Assembly (NCBI RefSeq): GCF_001522545.3
Contig: NC_031783.1
Span: 4,975,580-5,039,579 of the forward strand
DNA from: Parus major
Lineage: Eukaryota > Chordata > Aves > Passeriformes > Paridae
DNA length: 64,000 nt
Direction of reading: 5' to 3'
Part shown: piece by piece, positions 1 to 10,216 of the stretch
Layout of the letters: each line of letters starts with the position of its first letter
Numbering within the stretch: position 1 is the stretch's first letter
Program-made: the position numbers and the translations under genes
The notes under the pieces: generated by a model
Told to the model about the DNA's origin: nothing
Databases searched by the model: none
Seen by the model: only the letters and a program-made list of their open reading frames with translations

Positions 1-369
1 ACAATCGGGTCCCGGCCGCGCTGAGCTACTAACAGTTACATATTTGAGAATTCTGTAAAAGCATTGGAACATTGCTACTTTAATGAACAGTGTGATCTGA
101 TTTATATCTTCTGAAATACTGCTGGAGCACTAAAAGCTGCCTGTGTTTGGTTTTAGGTTGAATATCCTGATGAGTGACTTGTTGTCTTGGAGCGTGGTGG
201 AGCTTGCACGATCACACCTCAGAAACTGTCCTGAGGTTCCCTTGGTGAGCAGAGCTGTTGCTGGATGCCTGTAAGTGGAAGAGAATGGAATCCCTGTGTG
301 GCAGCACTGTTTAAGGGACTGTTTGAGCGCTGCAGATGTTCCTCTCACCAGCACCCCGAGGTAGATTTC
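1..369 (+). other. 5' flank or 5' UTR side of METTL22
   Basis: The first 30 bases are GC-rich and contain CpGs, then composition turns AT-rich, so this is probably the right edge of the METTL22 CpG island or early intron 1. No convincing promoter element or first exon can be placed. The reading frame of the first coding exon is open back to 265. Confidence 0.35.
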
Positions 370-487
370 ATGGAGAAGGAGATGGATAACCCCACGTTTA
401 GAAGTGACACTGTGCTGTCTGATGTTCACTTGCACTGCCCAAACAAAAGACACCTCATGGTGAGACTGAATGCAGTTGGACAGCCAG
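370..487 (+). CDS. METTL22: METTL22 coding exon 1
   Basis: Encodes residues 1-39, including the conserved SDTVLSDVHL and NKRHLMVRLN segments, and ends in phase 1 before donor GTAATG at 488. The left border of this exon is not certain; a possible acceptor (CCTCTCACCAG) ends at 350. Confidence 0.85.
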
Positions 488-3400
488 GTAATGGATGCTG
501 ACACTGATGGAGCTGTGTTTTAACTGTACTCATATCTTTGTAAGGCTGAATCCTCCTCTAAGTGGTTGATATTAATAGGTACATATTTTATTCCAGTTAT
601 AAGCAGAATCACCTCCCACTCAGTCTTTACAAAGAGGGCTAGCTGTATTCTCATGAAATTAACTCCAGAAATGAAAACTTATAGACAGCCTGTCTTAAAA
701 ATTAAATTTTAAATTACTTTCTGAGATAAAGTAACCAAATTTACACACTTGAAGGTTTAATTTAATATGTTTGCTCATTGAGCAATAGTGTCAATATAGC
801 ACTTTGGGAATCATGATTAAAAATAAGGTTGTGATGTATCTTATACACAAACAAAAGGTGAGAACCCAGGGGTTTTAAACAGTGTAACTTAAGTTTAAAA
901 CAGAAGCTATCAATAATTAATTAGTAATTAATCAGTAATTAATTTATTAAGTTTAATTAAATGTTTATGTGATGATTTACCATCTATTCCAGGGGAGCAT
1001 AACAGCTTTCTTTGTGCTTTGTGGTGATTTTTTTGTTTTGATTTTTTTTTTGTTGTTGTGGTGGTGGGTTTTTTTGGTTTGTTTTTTTTTTTTTTATTGT
1101 TGGTGGGGTTGGGTTTTTTTGAGGGGCAGGTGTTTGCTTCAAAAAAAAAATGTCAACAAGAAAACTCAATGGCTTTAACTGACATAGAATTTGAAGAGTC
1201 AAGGCTGTGGAGGAAATGAGTTGGCAAATGCCCCTGGCTGATTGCCAGCTTGTAGTTTGCTATAAAGTTGTCAAGGGAACTGACCTTGAAGCTGCTGGCA
1301 AAATGTTCTGTACAAAAGTCCTGCTGTGACAGAAGTGTTAATCGTTTTTTCAAACCCAGTTGTGACATAAAAAGAGTAACCTCTGCAGCTGTTCTGGTGT
1401 ATGACAATGTGAAAAAGTATCAAAGTAGGCCTGACAAAGAAATGAATAATAATTTTGACCCTGTTCAGGTCAAAATATAGGTAGTTAATGCTGTGGTGGG
1501 TCTTCTTGCTGTTTGACATGTGTTGCTGTGATTGTGCTTGATGCAAGCAGAAGGAGGTGACAATGTGTTCCACCTACTCTGGATGAGCTCCATCTGGGAA
1601 ATTCCTCTGGTTATTGAGACAAGAACTGTGTGGTCATATGCCAGTCTTTAGTGCCATAACAATCTACCAGTGCCACTCTGCTGTGTTTTGGGGCAGTTTA
1701 TGGGGATTTAGTCTCTTCCACTTTGAGTCAGTTTGGCTTTCCACCTTTTGAATGCCGTAGAAATGCAGAGGATCAGAATGGTCTTGGAGAACAAAACAAT
1801 TCATTCACTGATGGCATCCTCTGGTCCAATTAGTTTCATCTGGCCATCATGCAAACAGCAGAGACTTTAAAAATTTCTCATGCTAGGACAGGCATTGAAG
1901 ATTTTATTAGATCCAGCTAGAAATGGTCTTACTAGTGAGGCACCACAGTCAGATTTCCATAGACCACCTTGGAACATCATGCCTACTAAAGAAACTGGAA
2001 TAGAACTCCATAAATTGTGAAACTGTTGAAAGCACTGGTGTCAAGCACTTTGCCTCTTCCTTTTTATTGGGAATGAACATAGATGGAAGGACTATGCAAT
2101 GTTTGTTCCTCTTTATGTATGGTATTCAGGCAGTACAGATTCCTGTAATTAAAATTGCAAGGTCCATGTTTCAATAAATTAAAATTTTAATAGATGCTGG
2201 TGTCACTGAGTGATTGTTGTAAAAGATTTTTAATTAATTGGTCATTGAGAACAGCTTTAATCATTTAATCTCTTTGAATAATCAGTTTGAACACTTAAAA
2301 AAAATTACAGAAGTGTCATCTTTGTCTCCTGTGCACTTATTTCTGCTCTTATATACTGAGCCAATTTCAAGGCTTGAAGTTGCTTGAATTCCTAAAGACT
2401 TTCAAAGCAGTAAACAAAAATTCAACTCAGATTTTGCTAGAACATGCTTCTTTCTTACAAAATAGTAATCTTAACCAAAAGAAACGAATTCTAACTTACA
2501 TTAACTCTGCTTTCAACTTAATTTGAACTTCTGTGTACAGAACTTTTAGAGGCTGTAAGAAAGCATCCCCTCTGCCAATAGTTCAGATAAATATTACTAA
2601 ATCAGATGAATGTGCCCATTGTGGCTGTGCAGGTGCTCAGTCAGCCAGTGGGCTGTGAAAGTGCTTCATTAATTTCTGATGACAGAACTTAGTAACAGAA
2701 GTATTTCTTCATAGCAAATTAAACTATATTTCAAGTTACCTGTATCATTTTTCACTCTACAGATTTTTAATACAAGTAATGCATGCCAAAATCTCATGCT
2801 TGTGGAAGCTGTGCACAGATTCTGCCTCATCTGGTGTTTAACCTTTCCCCCCCACACTGTGTTCTTACAGTATTCCTGTCATATTTCAAACTCCTTTGGA
2901 GCACAGAAGATTTGGCATCTGGGAAACACATGGGAGAAATTACTACAGGAAGAGAACACCAGTGCAGAAGTGGAGATGAACTGTGTGACAAGGACAGGAG
3001 TAACATAAAAAAAGGAGAATTAAACAGTGAAGGAGTAGAAGCTCTGCTAGATGATGATGGAGACTTGGAAGTGGTCAGAAGGCCTCGAAGTGCCTCTGAT
3101 TTGCAAGCAGAAGATCTTTTGAGGGATATAGTGTGCCCTGTAATTCTGATGAAAGGGAAAGAAGATGCTTTTGAAGATGAAGAGCAGGAGTGTACCCGCA
3201 GTGATGTTGTTAAAATAGGTAAATAATTTTTCATTCGGGGAGAAATGTGGCAACTATGTTTCTGTAAAACAAAAGAAAAATATGCTTTCTTTAGAAATGG
3301 AACAGCAGTTTGTTGTGAAAGAAAATAATGAACACAATACTGTGATATTGCAAATAAATATTTACTTTTTTTCTGGAAGTGATTTGGGCAGTTGTATACC

Positions 3401-6400
3401 ATGGGAAACTCAGTGCTTCTTAGTTAGAAGTGGGTGTTTGGCATTATCTAGCATTATTCTTTAAAATGAAGAGTGTTTAGTTCTATATGTGAAAGGGAAG
3501 CAGAGCCTTAGTTTCAGACTTGCCACTGTGAAACTTGATTTGAACAATTTTGAGATAATTATTTTCTGCTCTGCTCTCATTTCCACAGAACACACTATGG
3601 CAACCCCCTTAGAAGACGTTGGTAAACAAGTATGTGCTCAGCCTTGTATAGTCTTGATTTTCATGGAATGTGCTTCAGAACTGACTCAGTTTTAAGTGCT
3701 TCCCTTGTCCCCAGGTCTGGCGTGCTGCCTTCCTCCTGGCTGATTACATTCTCTTTCAAAGGGACACGTTCAGGTGCTGCTCAGTGCTGGAGCTTGGAGG
3801 TGGCACTGGAATTACCAGCATTATCATGGGGACAGTTGCCAGGAGAGTTTATTGCACAGGTAAGGCAGTTCTTTTCAGTTTAATATTTTCATGAAACTTC
3901 CCAAACTAGTGCTTTCATCTTGGTGCTTTCAGACTCATCTGTTCATTTATAGTTAATAATTTTTTATTAACACATATCAATTTATGTTATTTACTAAAAA
4001 ATAACAGGAACTTCCTCAAGGGGCTGAGAAAGCCCAAGAGTTTAAAGGCAAGATACCTTGCAGTGAACTCAAGATAGTGTGTCCAGATTGAAATAGGTAG
4101 TGTAGGGATCTAACTTCTTTCTTCAATGGTTTCTCAGAGCTTAGAACTGAAAGACAAAGGGAAGAAGGATATTAGGGAAGCATTCATCAGTGGATGGAGT
4201 TGCTCTGAATTTTCCTTAGTCTCATGGGTTTGAGAGAAACTTTGAATATTAGTCTGAGAGGCATACATGGCCTATACAAAATATTCTTGTTTTTAATATC
4301 ATTTTCACTTCTTTTACAGATGCTGGTGAAGACCTTCTGGCCATGTGTGAGCAAAATGTTGCATTGAACAAACACCTGATGGAGCCAGGAGGTAGGTGCT
4401 GTATGGTCAGATTTTGACTCTACTTTAGCCCAGGTGCTGTCTGAAATTCGTGACTGATGTGATCTTTCTGCATCCCCAGGAGGGGAAATTAAAGTGAAAG
4501 AACTGGATTGGTTGAAAGATGAGTTCTGCACTGGTAAGTGCTTAGAATGGGTTCTTTTAGCTTTGGCTTGGTGGTTGGTGTTGCATATTCAAAAGCCTCT
4601 CTTGGGCCTCAAAGAAAATTCTGGTTAATGATAATATTTGATACTGCCAGTTGAAAAGGTTTTATGTTTATTGGGCTTTCAAATAAAGATTCTTTTAATG
4701 AAGAATAATTTTTTTAAAGCATGATAAAATAGGAAGATTAATCAAAACTTACATAAGGATGTATCTGGGGTTTTGTTTAAAGGTGTGCTTGCTTTAATGT
4801 ATCTAAAAGCTGTGATCTTGCTAAGGGATTGTGAATTCTGAAGTGGAAGAAAACTTTGGCTTTCCAATCAGCCTTGGAAGGGTTGGACATAGCACAGAGG
4901 ACTGGGGGAACTTCAGAAAATGAACAGGGAAGGTTTTGATTTCCTGTGAGTGATGTGCTCTGTTTATGGAGTAGCAGCTGCTGACAGGAGCTAAGAAGTT
5001 CCTTTCCTCCAGTCATTTGAGACATTTAATCATGTACACCAAAGCCATCTTCTTTCTTACAGATCCTGAAGCTCCTTATAGCTGGTCTGAAGAAGAGATT
5101 GCTGATTTGCTTGATCACTGTTCTGTGATAATGGCAGCTGATGGTAGGGAAATATAAACAGTAAGCTTTTAAATCAAACATTTGAGCATTATGAGTAATA
5201 ATTTAAACATACCTAGCTTGCTTTTTAAATCTAATAGATCAGATCCTTACCTAATTCGCCAAAGCTCTGCCTTAAGTGTTCCTGCCTGTTTTCTTTTTTT
5301 CTAAATGCTTACATTTACATTCTAAATTAGCAATTATGAGAACAGATGTTACAAGATACAAGCTTTTCCTTTTCTTTGGTGTGTTAATTCTTTGTGACTA
5401 AATAAATTGCTCAACACAATCACAAGTAACTAAGGAATCAGAATAACTTCTGTGCAAATAATGATAATAGGTCGTGAGACTAAGATTTCCTGTAATGTGA
5501 ATAACAGTTCCAGATGCTGTACTCTCCCATGGAGTCTATGACTTTGGATATCACTTTTCTGCTTTTTCCCTTGTTTGTGTGAAGGACTTTGAAATTGCAG
5601 GCTAGCTTATCTGTATAGGAAAACCATTGTTTTGATCTATAGACAAAGGAGAATTGGGTTTAGTTACGACATTGAAAGGAGCTGTGAGACTGCATTCAGA
5701 GGAGATCTGACTGTAAATTAATTATGGCCTGGTGTGGGTTTTTGTAAGAAAAGAGGCTCTCTACTCTCTTAATATCCTGGTTATTTAACTTTCATTTCTG
5801 GATGAGAGAATTTTTGTCAAAGCTTGTAAATTGTCTGAAAAATTATTCCCATTCTGATGAGAGAAAATTTAAAGAAAGCCTGGCATAAATGGCAGTAGTG
5901 AATACTCTTACAGGGTCAGTTATTGCCATTAAAAATGTACTTTTAACTTAGATAAAAGAGTGACTGGTTTGAATGGAGCAATCAAATAAGGCCTGTTGTT
6001 GTTTCATAAAGGACACTTAAGTAAATTATATCCTTAATTATACATTTGCTCTTCATCTTGTTTTTTATAGTGTTCTATGATGATGACCTGACAGATGCCT
6101 TGTTCAGAACTCTGTATAGAATCACACACAACTTGAGAAATTCTTGTACAGTTTATTTAGCACTGGAAAAGAGGTGAGCATTACCAAGAACTTAACATAA
6201 AAAGCACCAAACACTTTGTGTGTTTTAATTAAAGGTTGGCTTCTGATTTTCATTGTATCAGATGATCACAGGCTGCAGTACATGCTCAGTACAAGCTGCT
6301 TTTTTTTTTTTTTTCTACATGCTTAATTTTTATCAGTCCAGAATTTGAGTTTAACAAGAGTTTGCCTTTTGTTGTCCTACCTTTGCCTCACCTGAGATAA

Positions 6401-7678
6401 CCTCTGTGCAAAAAAAGGATAAATAAGTGGCTAGATTGATGTATTCTGTAATGCCTGACAACATTTGCTATATATTTTTAAGGTCACAGGGTGGAATGAA
6501 GTGGTTTAGAATTAGGGTATTTATTTCCTAGCTTGAGCAACTCTAGAACAGTTTCTCTTGTTTGCTTTAAAGGAATCAATGAATGTTTTGAAGTAGTTGG
6601 AGTCCATCCATAAGCTGATACACAAATAGGCTTTGCTTAAATCTCTAGAGATATGTAAGCAGTAACTCTTCCTGTGGTTTGTTGCCAGGTGCTTGTCCAG
6701 GAAGCCAAGCCAATGATTTTGTTATGGCACAGTGCCCTAAAATCAATAGAAGGATTCATCCAAGAGTTACTGTGTATTGATGCTGACATAACATCTTTTC
6801 TGCTTTTCAGGAATGGGGGGTGTACATTTTTTTGGCTGTTGCAGGGAGTTATTTATGCTGAGAAGACACATTTCTTCATTAGCTGAGGAAAGCTACACAC
6901 CCCCTTAAGATGCCGGTTTAGGAGAGATGTTCTAAATGAAGTACTCTTTTGCCAGGCTGAACTTCACTTTAAGACATATGGATGTTACATGTGAAGCCTA
7001 CAGCCACTTTAGAAATACTCTAAATGATTTGGAGAACCTCCAAGATGGAAAAATGAAATATACAGTGGAGCCCATTAAACTTGATTTCTGCCAGTTCCTT
7101 GTTTATGAGCGAATTGAGCAGTTGGTAAGTGGCATTCATGAAAATAAATGTAATGTGTCAGGCTAATCATCTCAAATTAGTTATCAGCTGTTTCTGTAAC
7201 ATGAATGAAGAACAGGAGAATAAACATTATCTTTTATTTCCATTTAGCTTTTCTGATTTAAAATGATTCTTGTTTGTGCTTACATAATCTGTACTAGATT
7301 GACATGTCCTGGTTTTGGCTGGGGCAGAGTTGATTTTCTGTCACCAGCAGTAGAGTGACTGAGATTGCACTCAGTTCCTCCAAGGATAAGAGACTTTTGC
7401 TTTGTAAAATGCCATTTTTGTGATTGAGCTGGAAAATGAGACCAATATCTCTTTTCAATTTTCTTGTAGGAGAGCTTTCATTTCACACTTTTAGTAATTC
7501 CTTTCCCATTTCAGAGTTCAGGAAATAATATTCTAATATCTATGAAGAAGTCAATTAGCTGTAAACTTCTGTTATTGAGAAACATGCACAATATAATATT
7601 TCTGGTTATGTAATTACCTCTGTATGTTTTCTGCTCCTGCAGGAATTGTGGAAGATCATGGCTGAACACCTAACATGA
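370..7678 (+). CDS. METTL22: METTL22, family-16 lysine methyltransferase (spliced, 10 coding exons)
   Basis: Coding exons: 370-487, 2871-3218, 3589-3629, 3715-3859, 4320-4391, 4480-4533, 5063-5143, 6071-6173, 6956-7124, 7643-7678. Every intron has GT/AG borders and the joined frame has 388 codons plus TGA, against about 404 residues in human. The family is SAM-dependent protein-lysine methyltransferases (Methyltransf_16); human METTL22 methylates KIN17. Residues 40-155 are acidic and probably disordered, with the conserved DGDLEVVRRPR block inside. The Rossmann domain starts near residue 170, with SAM motif I ELGGGTG at 195-201, the acidic residue D218 after strand 2, LDW at 250-252 and the AADVFYD motif at 284-290. 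No stop or frameshift interrupts it. The start is the uncertain part: ATG at 370 is used, ATG at 382 has the better context (G at -3 and +4) and aligns with the human MD, and the frame stays open leftwards to 265, so an upstream exon could supply a longer N-terminus. Confidence 0.94.
911..960. repeat. AT-rich TAATTA cluster
   Basis: About 50 bp with at least four AATTAA/TAATTA cores, including the near-tandem pair AGTAATTAATC and AGTAATTAATT. Probably simple AT-rich sequence. Confidence 0.6.
1026..1128. repeat. G/T-rich low-complexity tract
   Basis: One strand consists almost only of T and G: T runs of 7-15 separated by TTGTTG, GGTGGTGGG and GGTGGGGTTGGG. The opposite strand is A/C only. Low-complexity sequence; ORFs crossing it on either strand are artefacts. 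Confidence 0.85.
2871..3218 (+). CDS. METTL22: METTL22 coding exon 2
   Basis: Residues 40-155. It opens with VFLSYFKLLWS, which continues exon 1 after the split codon. It carries the acidic, charged linker rich in D, E, S and R that precedes the methyltransferase domain. Acceptor TTCTTACAG ends at 2870 and donor GTAAAT starts at 3219. Confidence 0.93.
3589..3629 (+). CDS. METTL22: METTL22 coding exon 3 (41 bp)
   Basis: Very short exon, residues 156-169, reading EHTMATPLEDVGKQ. This segment is nearly invariant with human and places the exon despite its size. Acceptor TTTCCACAG, donor GTATGT, ending in phase 0. Confidence 0.93.
3715..3859 (+). CDS. METTL22: METTL22 coding exon 4 (SAM motif I)
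   Basis: Residues 170-217. Contains helix LLADYILF and the glycine-rich SAM loop ELGGGTG at 195-201; human has alanine at the second glycine of the loop (recalled). Ends in VYCT before the split codon for D218. Acceptor TCCCCAG, donor GTAAGG. Confidence 0.95.
4320..4391 (+). CDS. METTL22: METTL22 coding exon 5
   Basis: Residues 218-241. Begins with D218, the acidic residue expected to contact the SAM ribose, followed by AGEDLLAMCEQNVALN. Donor GTAGGT starts at 4392; phase 1. Confidence 0.94.
4480..4533 (+). CDS. METTL22: METTL22 coding exon 6
   Basis: Residues 242-259, containing IKVKELDWLKD, the strand 4 segment of the fold. Acceptor CATCCCCAG, donor GTAAGT, phase 1. Confidence 0.94.
5063..5143 (+). 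CDS. METTL22: METTL22 coding exon 7
   Basis: Residues 260-286. Encodes YSWSEEEIADL and ends in MAAD, the first half of the family motif AADVFYD. Donor GTAGGG, phase 1. Confidence 0.94.
6071..6173 (+). CDS. METTL22: METTL22 coding exon 8
   Basis: Residues 287-320. Completes the family motif with VFYDDDLTDALF and runs to LALEK, matching the end of the corresponding human exon. Ends in phase 2 before GTGAGC. Confidence 0.94.
6956..7124 (+). CDS. METTL22: METTL22 coding exon 9
   Basis: Residues 321-377. Encodes LNFTLRHMDVTCEAY and QFLVYERIEQL, the C-terminal part of the methyltransferase domain. Acceptor TTTTGCCAG, donor GTAAGT, phase 0. Confidence 0.94.
7305..7375 (+). mobile_element. Possible avian endogenous-retrovirus LTR fragment
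   Basis: Starts with TGTCCTGGTTTTGGCTGGG followed by a degenerate CAGAGTTGATTTTCT segment. This resembles the 5' edge of an LTR family common in bird genomes, as I remember it. Only about 55-70 bp match; no internal retroviral sequence, second LTR or target duplication is visible. An old truncated remnant inside the last METTL22 intron. Confidence 0.45.
7643..7678 (+). CDS. METTL22: METTL22 coding exon 10 and stop
   Basis: Final 11 residues, ELWKIMAEHLT, then TGA at 7676-7678. Human ends in the closely similar ELWKIIAEPVT. Acceptor TGCTCCTGCAG ends at 7642. Confidence 0.94.
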   Translation, partial: ELWKIMAEHLT

Positions 7679-8171
7679 CAGGCCCACAAGAAAAGAGAAT
7701 ACCTTTAGCCAAGGAGAAGGGCTATTTTGATGTTCTGTTAAGGATTTTTATCCCAAGAAGAGCATCTTCCTGGTGGAATTGTGTTCTCAGAAGTTATTGC
7801 AATGCAGTTTTGCTTTACTTTTCTGGTTTTGACACTTCATTTCTTGGACTTGTGCACTTGGACATGATTCCTTTGATGTTTCTGAGTACCTGCTGGATGC
7901 CAGACAGTGGCAGTGACATGGTGACTTGCTCTTTGGGATTGATGACTTCACTTTTAGAGTCTGGCAAAGAAGTATTTCACCTTTTCTGTGTGGCTGATTT
8001 GCAGATGTCGTGCATTTCCCTTTTTAGTTTACACAACATGGACACTGTTCTCAGTCTTACTCTAGTTCCACACTTTATTTTTATTTGTGGACACATTGTT
8101 TCACTTGTATTGTGAAACAATGTTCTGGACAAAACTTGTTTGTCATGAATTAAACATTCTTTAAGAAATTT
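7679..8171 (+). other. METTL22: METTL22 3' UTR
   Basis: Follows the TGA directly and runs to a likely cleavage site about 15-20 bp after the ATTAAA at 8149-8154. A 146-codon ORF begins at the ATG overlapping the stop (7675) but is T-rich and has no recognisable domain, so the region is treated as untranslated. A later AATAAA at 8500-8505 could serve a longer form. Confidence 0.7.
8149..8154 (+). terminator. METTL22: Poly(A) signal ATTAAA of METTL22
   Basis: ATTAAA, the commonest variant hexamer, lies about 470 bp after the stop. T/G-rich sequence follows within 40 bp, as expected for a downstream element. Confidence 0.6.
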
Positions 8172-9155
8172 GTTTATGAAACTTGTCCCTTAATTCTCAG
8201 TTTGTCCTACATAAATCTCTCTAGTTTAGGGCCACTGTCTGAATTGAAAGGAGACAAGATGCATTTTGTTTCAGCCTCTAAAAATACTCCACAGGGTTTT
8301 TGGAGTATAGGAGATCAACCCTATATTGTCCTGCAGGAATTCTAAGGCAGGTTGAAGGTGAGAAGGTACCACATGAAGGGAGATACTACAGCTCTTAAGA
8401 TATTTGGAATTGTATCCTCAGTAAATATATGTGAGGCTGGGGGTAGGGAATGTCTTGCCCACACAAAAGGAAACCTCCAATATCTTACTTCTGGATTAAA
8501 ATAAAACATATTTACTAAATCTCTTCTGTGTTATTAATGAAACTAAAAATCTGCTCATACTTTTATAAATGTTATGTGCACTGTTGCTTTATATCAGTTT
8601 TCCATATGACACTGCCATGGAAATCTTTGTGCCCACTGCATTCCTCAGCACCAGGAGGGTGTCAGTGATGGAGCTGTTCCAGCCTGGGACTTGTGGGAGT
8701 GTGCAAGGCATTCATTAGAAGCATCTGATGGACTTTCTGAAAGCCTGTTTTACATTTGGTGTAGGCCAGGGACTTCATAACCTGCTTATGTGTGTGAAGG
8801 CCTATTTTTTGTGTTCTTCAATGGGATGAAAGTCATTAGATGATCGTGGGTATTGCCTGTTAGTACAGTCAAAGTAAAAATTACATTATGTTAGCACATA
8901 TATGCCTAGATTAATACAAAACTTCTCTTTCAGAGCCCTCATTTAAACTTCAAAGATAAAAAACTGTATTTTAACCCAAAGAGTCCCAAACTAGCGTTTG
9001 TTGGTTTGTTATGTTATCAACATTGGTAGATTCAACTATTTTTGAATGTAGCTGCTTATTTCAGTAGTGGTTTTTTGAAGGCTATACAAGAAACAATTCA
9101 AACTGATGTGAAATAATGTGAGCAGTTAGGGAGTCCTGTTGTATTTCTCCTCCAG

Positions 9156-9228
9156 GATTTCGCAAAGTCTTTGGAATTATCAACAGAAACTCACCTGCAA
9201 GTCCTTAATTTCTGTGAAGGAAGAAAAG
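9156..9228 (+). other. Exon-like segment of unknown origin (73 bp)
   Basis: A pyrimidine-rich tract ending in TCTCCTCCAG at 9155 is followed by 73 bp open in the first frame, then a GTACGC donor at 9229. The peptide begins DFAKSLELSTETHLQVL and ends NFCEGRK plus one base (phase 1), which looks protein-like and amphipathic. I do not recognise it, and METTL22 already ended at 7678. It could be an exon of a longer METTL22 transcript, a relic of a lost gene, or chance. Confidence 0.3.
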
Positions 9229-10177
9229 GTACGCTCTTTATTTAAAACCTATGAATATTTCTACTTGGCTGTGGAGATTAAGTTTTCATTTGGAAAACTG
9301 ACTCTCTTTTTGTTAAATGAAGTCATCAGGCAGTTGTGAGCATTTCTGGATGTGGTTGGCAAATCCAGAGGTTATCCAGATGGATCATTTTCAGGATGAG
9401 GAACATACAGGAGGTCAAGGGGAACCTGTGGAGCCCTTGCAGTGCACTTAGTTCTGGTAAAAGGGAGGAGTGTCCAAATCTTCCTGGGAAGTATGGTAAT
9501 GGATAGACATGATCTTCCAGGAGGAATCTGGTTTGAAACAAATTGATTTTCACTTTAGTCACTGCCATATGGTGAAACAATAAATGCCTTTTCTCAGTCC
9601 TCACTTCTCTCCTGCTTTTCTCTCTCTTAAGCAAAGGTGACACAATTATAGATACTGGTCAGGACAAAAACTTGAATTTTTATGTGACACCCAAATAAAC
9701 ATTGCAAACTAATTGCATTTATTTCTTTTAAATCTTTGTTGATGTGAAACTTTCAGAGTTGCTTTTTTGTTAACATCTGTGTGACATTTTGCAGCAGAAA
9801 AAAGTTGAAGACACTCTCTTGATGGGATAGATTCTGTATATTTATCATTGCTGGGTATTCTCAAGTGTAGGTGGCTATTTGTAGGCCATCCTTGTAGCTC
9901 CATCTGCTGTACAACACTTTGAGTCAAAACATTTTACAGTTTGTTCAACACCCTGTTCTTTTCTAGTTTGACAATATTGTATTTTGGAGTAACAGTTTAG
10001 GTGGCATGTGTGGTTCTGCACTTCTCACCTAGACTTGCAGATGAAGTTACAATGGAACTAATCCTGAAAAAAAGGTGGTGTTTAACTGCCTACTTCTTGA
10101 CAGTAGCTTTAGGAGCTCATAGCCTCCAGCAGTTTGGGGTTTTCAGGAAACACTTTAGGAAAAAGTGGAGGTACTTC

Positions 10178-10182
10178 GTGTG

Positions 10183-10216
<34 letters not shown>
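10178..10216. repeat. (TG)n microsatellite
   Basis: About 19 TG units, interrupted once by GCG near 10188. A likely length-polymorphic marker. Confidence 0.95.

Larger units (their letters stand above)
488..2870 (+). other. METTL22: METTL22 intron 1
   Basis: Intron of 2.4 kb with donor GTAATG and acceptor TTCTTACAG. It holds an AT-rich TAATTA cluster at 911-960 and a G/T-rich low-complexity tract at 1026-1128. The rest is unremarkable AT-rich intron with no ORF I would defend. Confidence 0.85.
3219..7642 (+). other. METTL22: METTL22 introns 2-9
   Basis: Introns at 3219-3588, 3630-3714, 3860-4319, 4392-4479, 4534-5062, 5144-6070, 6174-6955 and 7125-7642. All are GT/AG and under 1 kb. The one recognisable insert is a short avian LTR-like fragment at 7305-7375; a poly-T run lies near 6300. 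Nothing else stands out. Confidence 0.85.

Noticed and set aside
7675..8115. 146-codon ORF starting at an ATG that overlaps the METTL22 stop codon.
   Set aside because: It lies in the 3' UTR, has T-rich hydrophobic composition and no recognisable domain. METTL22 ends here in a human-like C-terminus.
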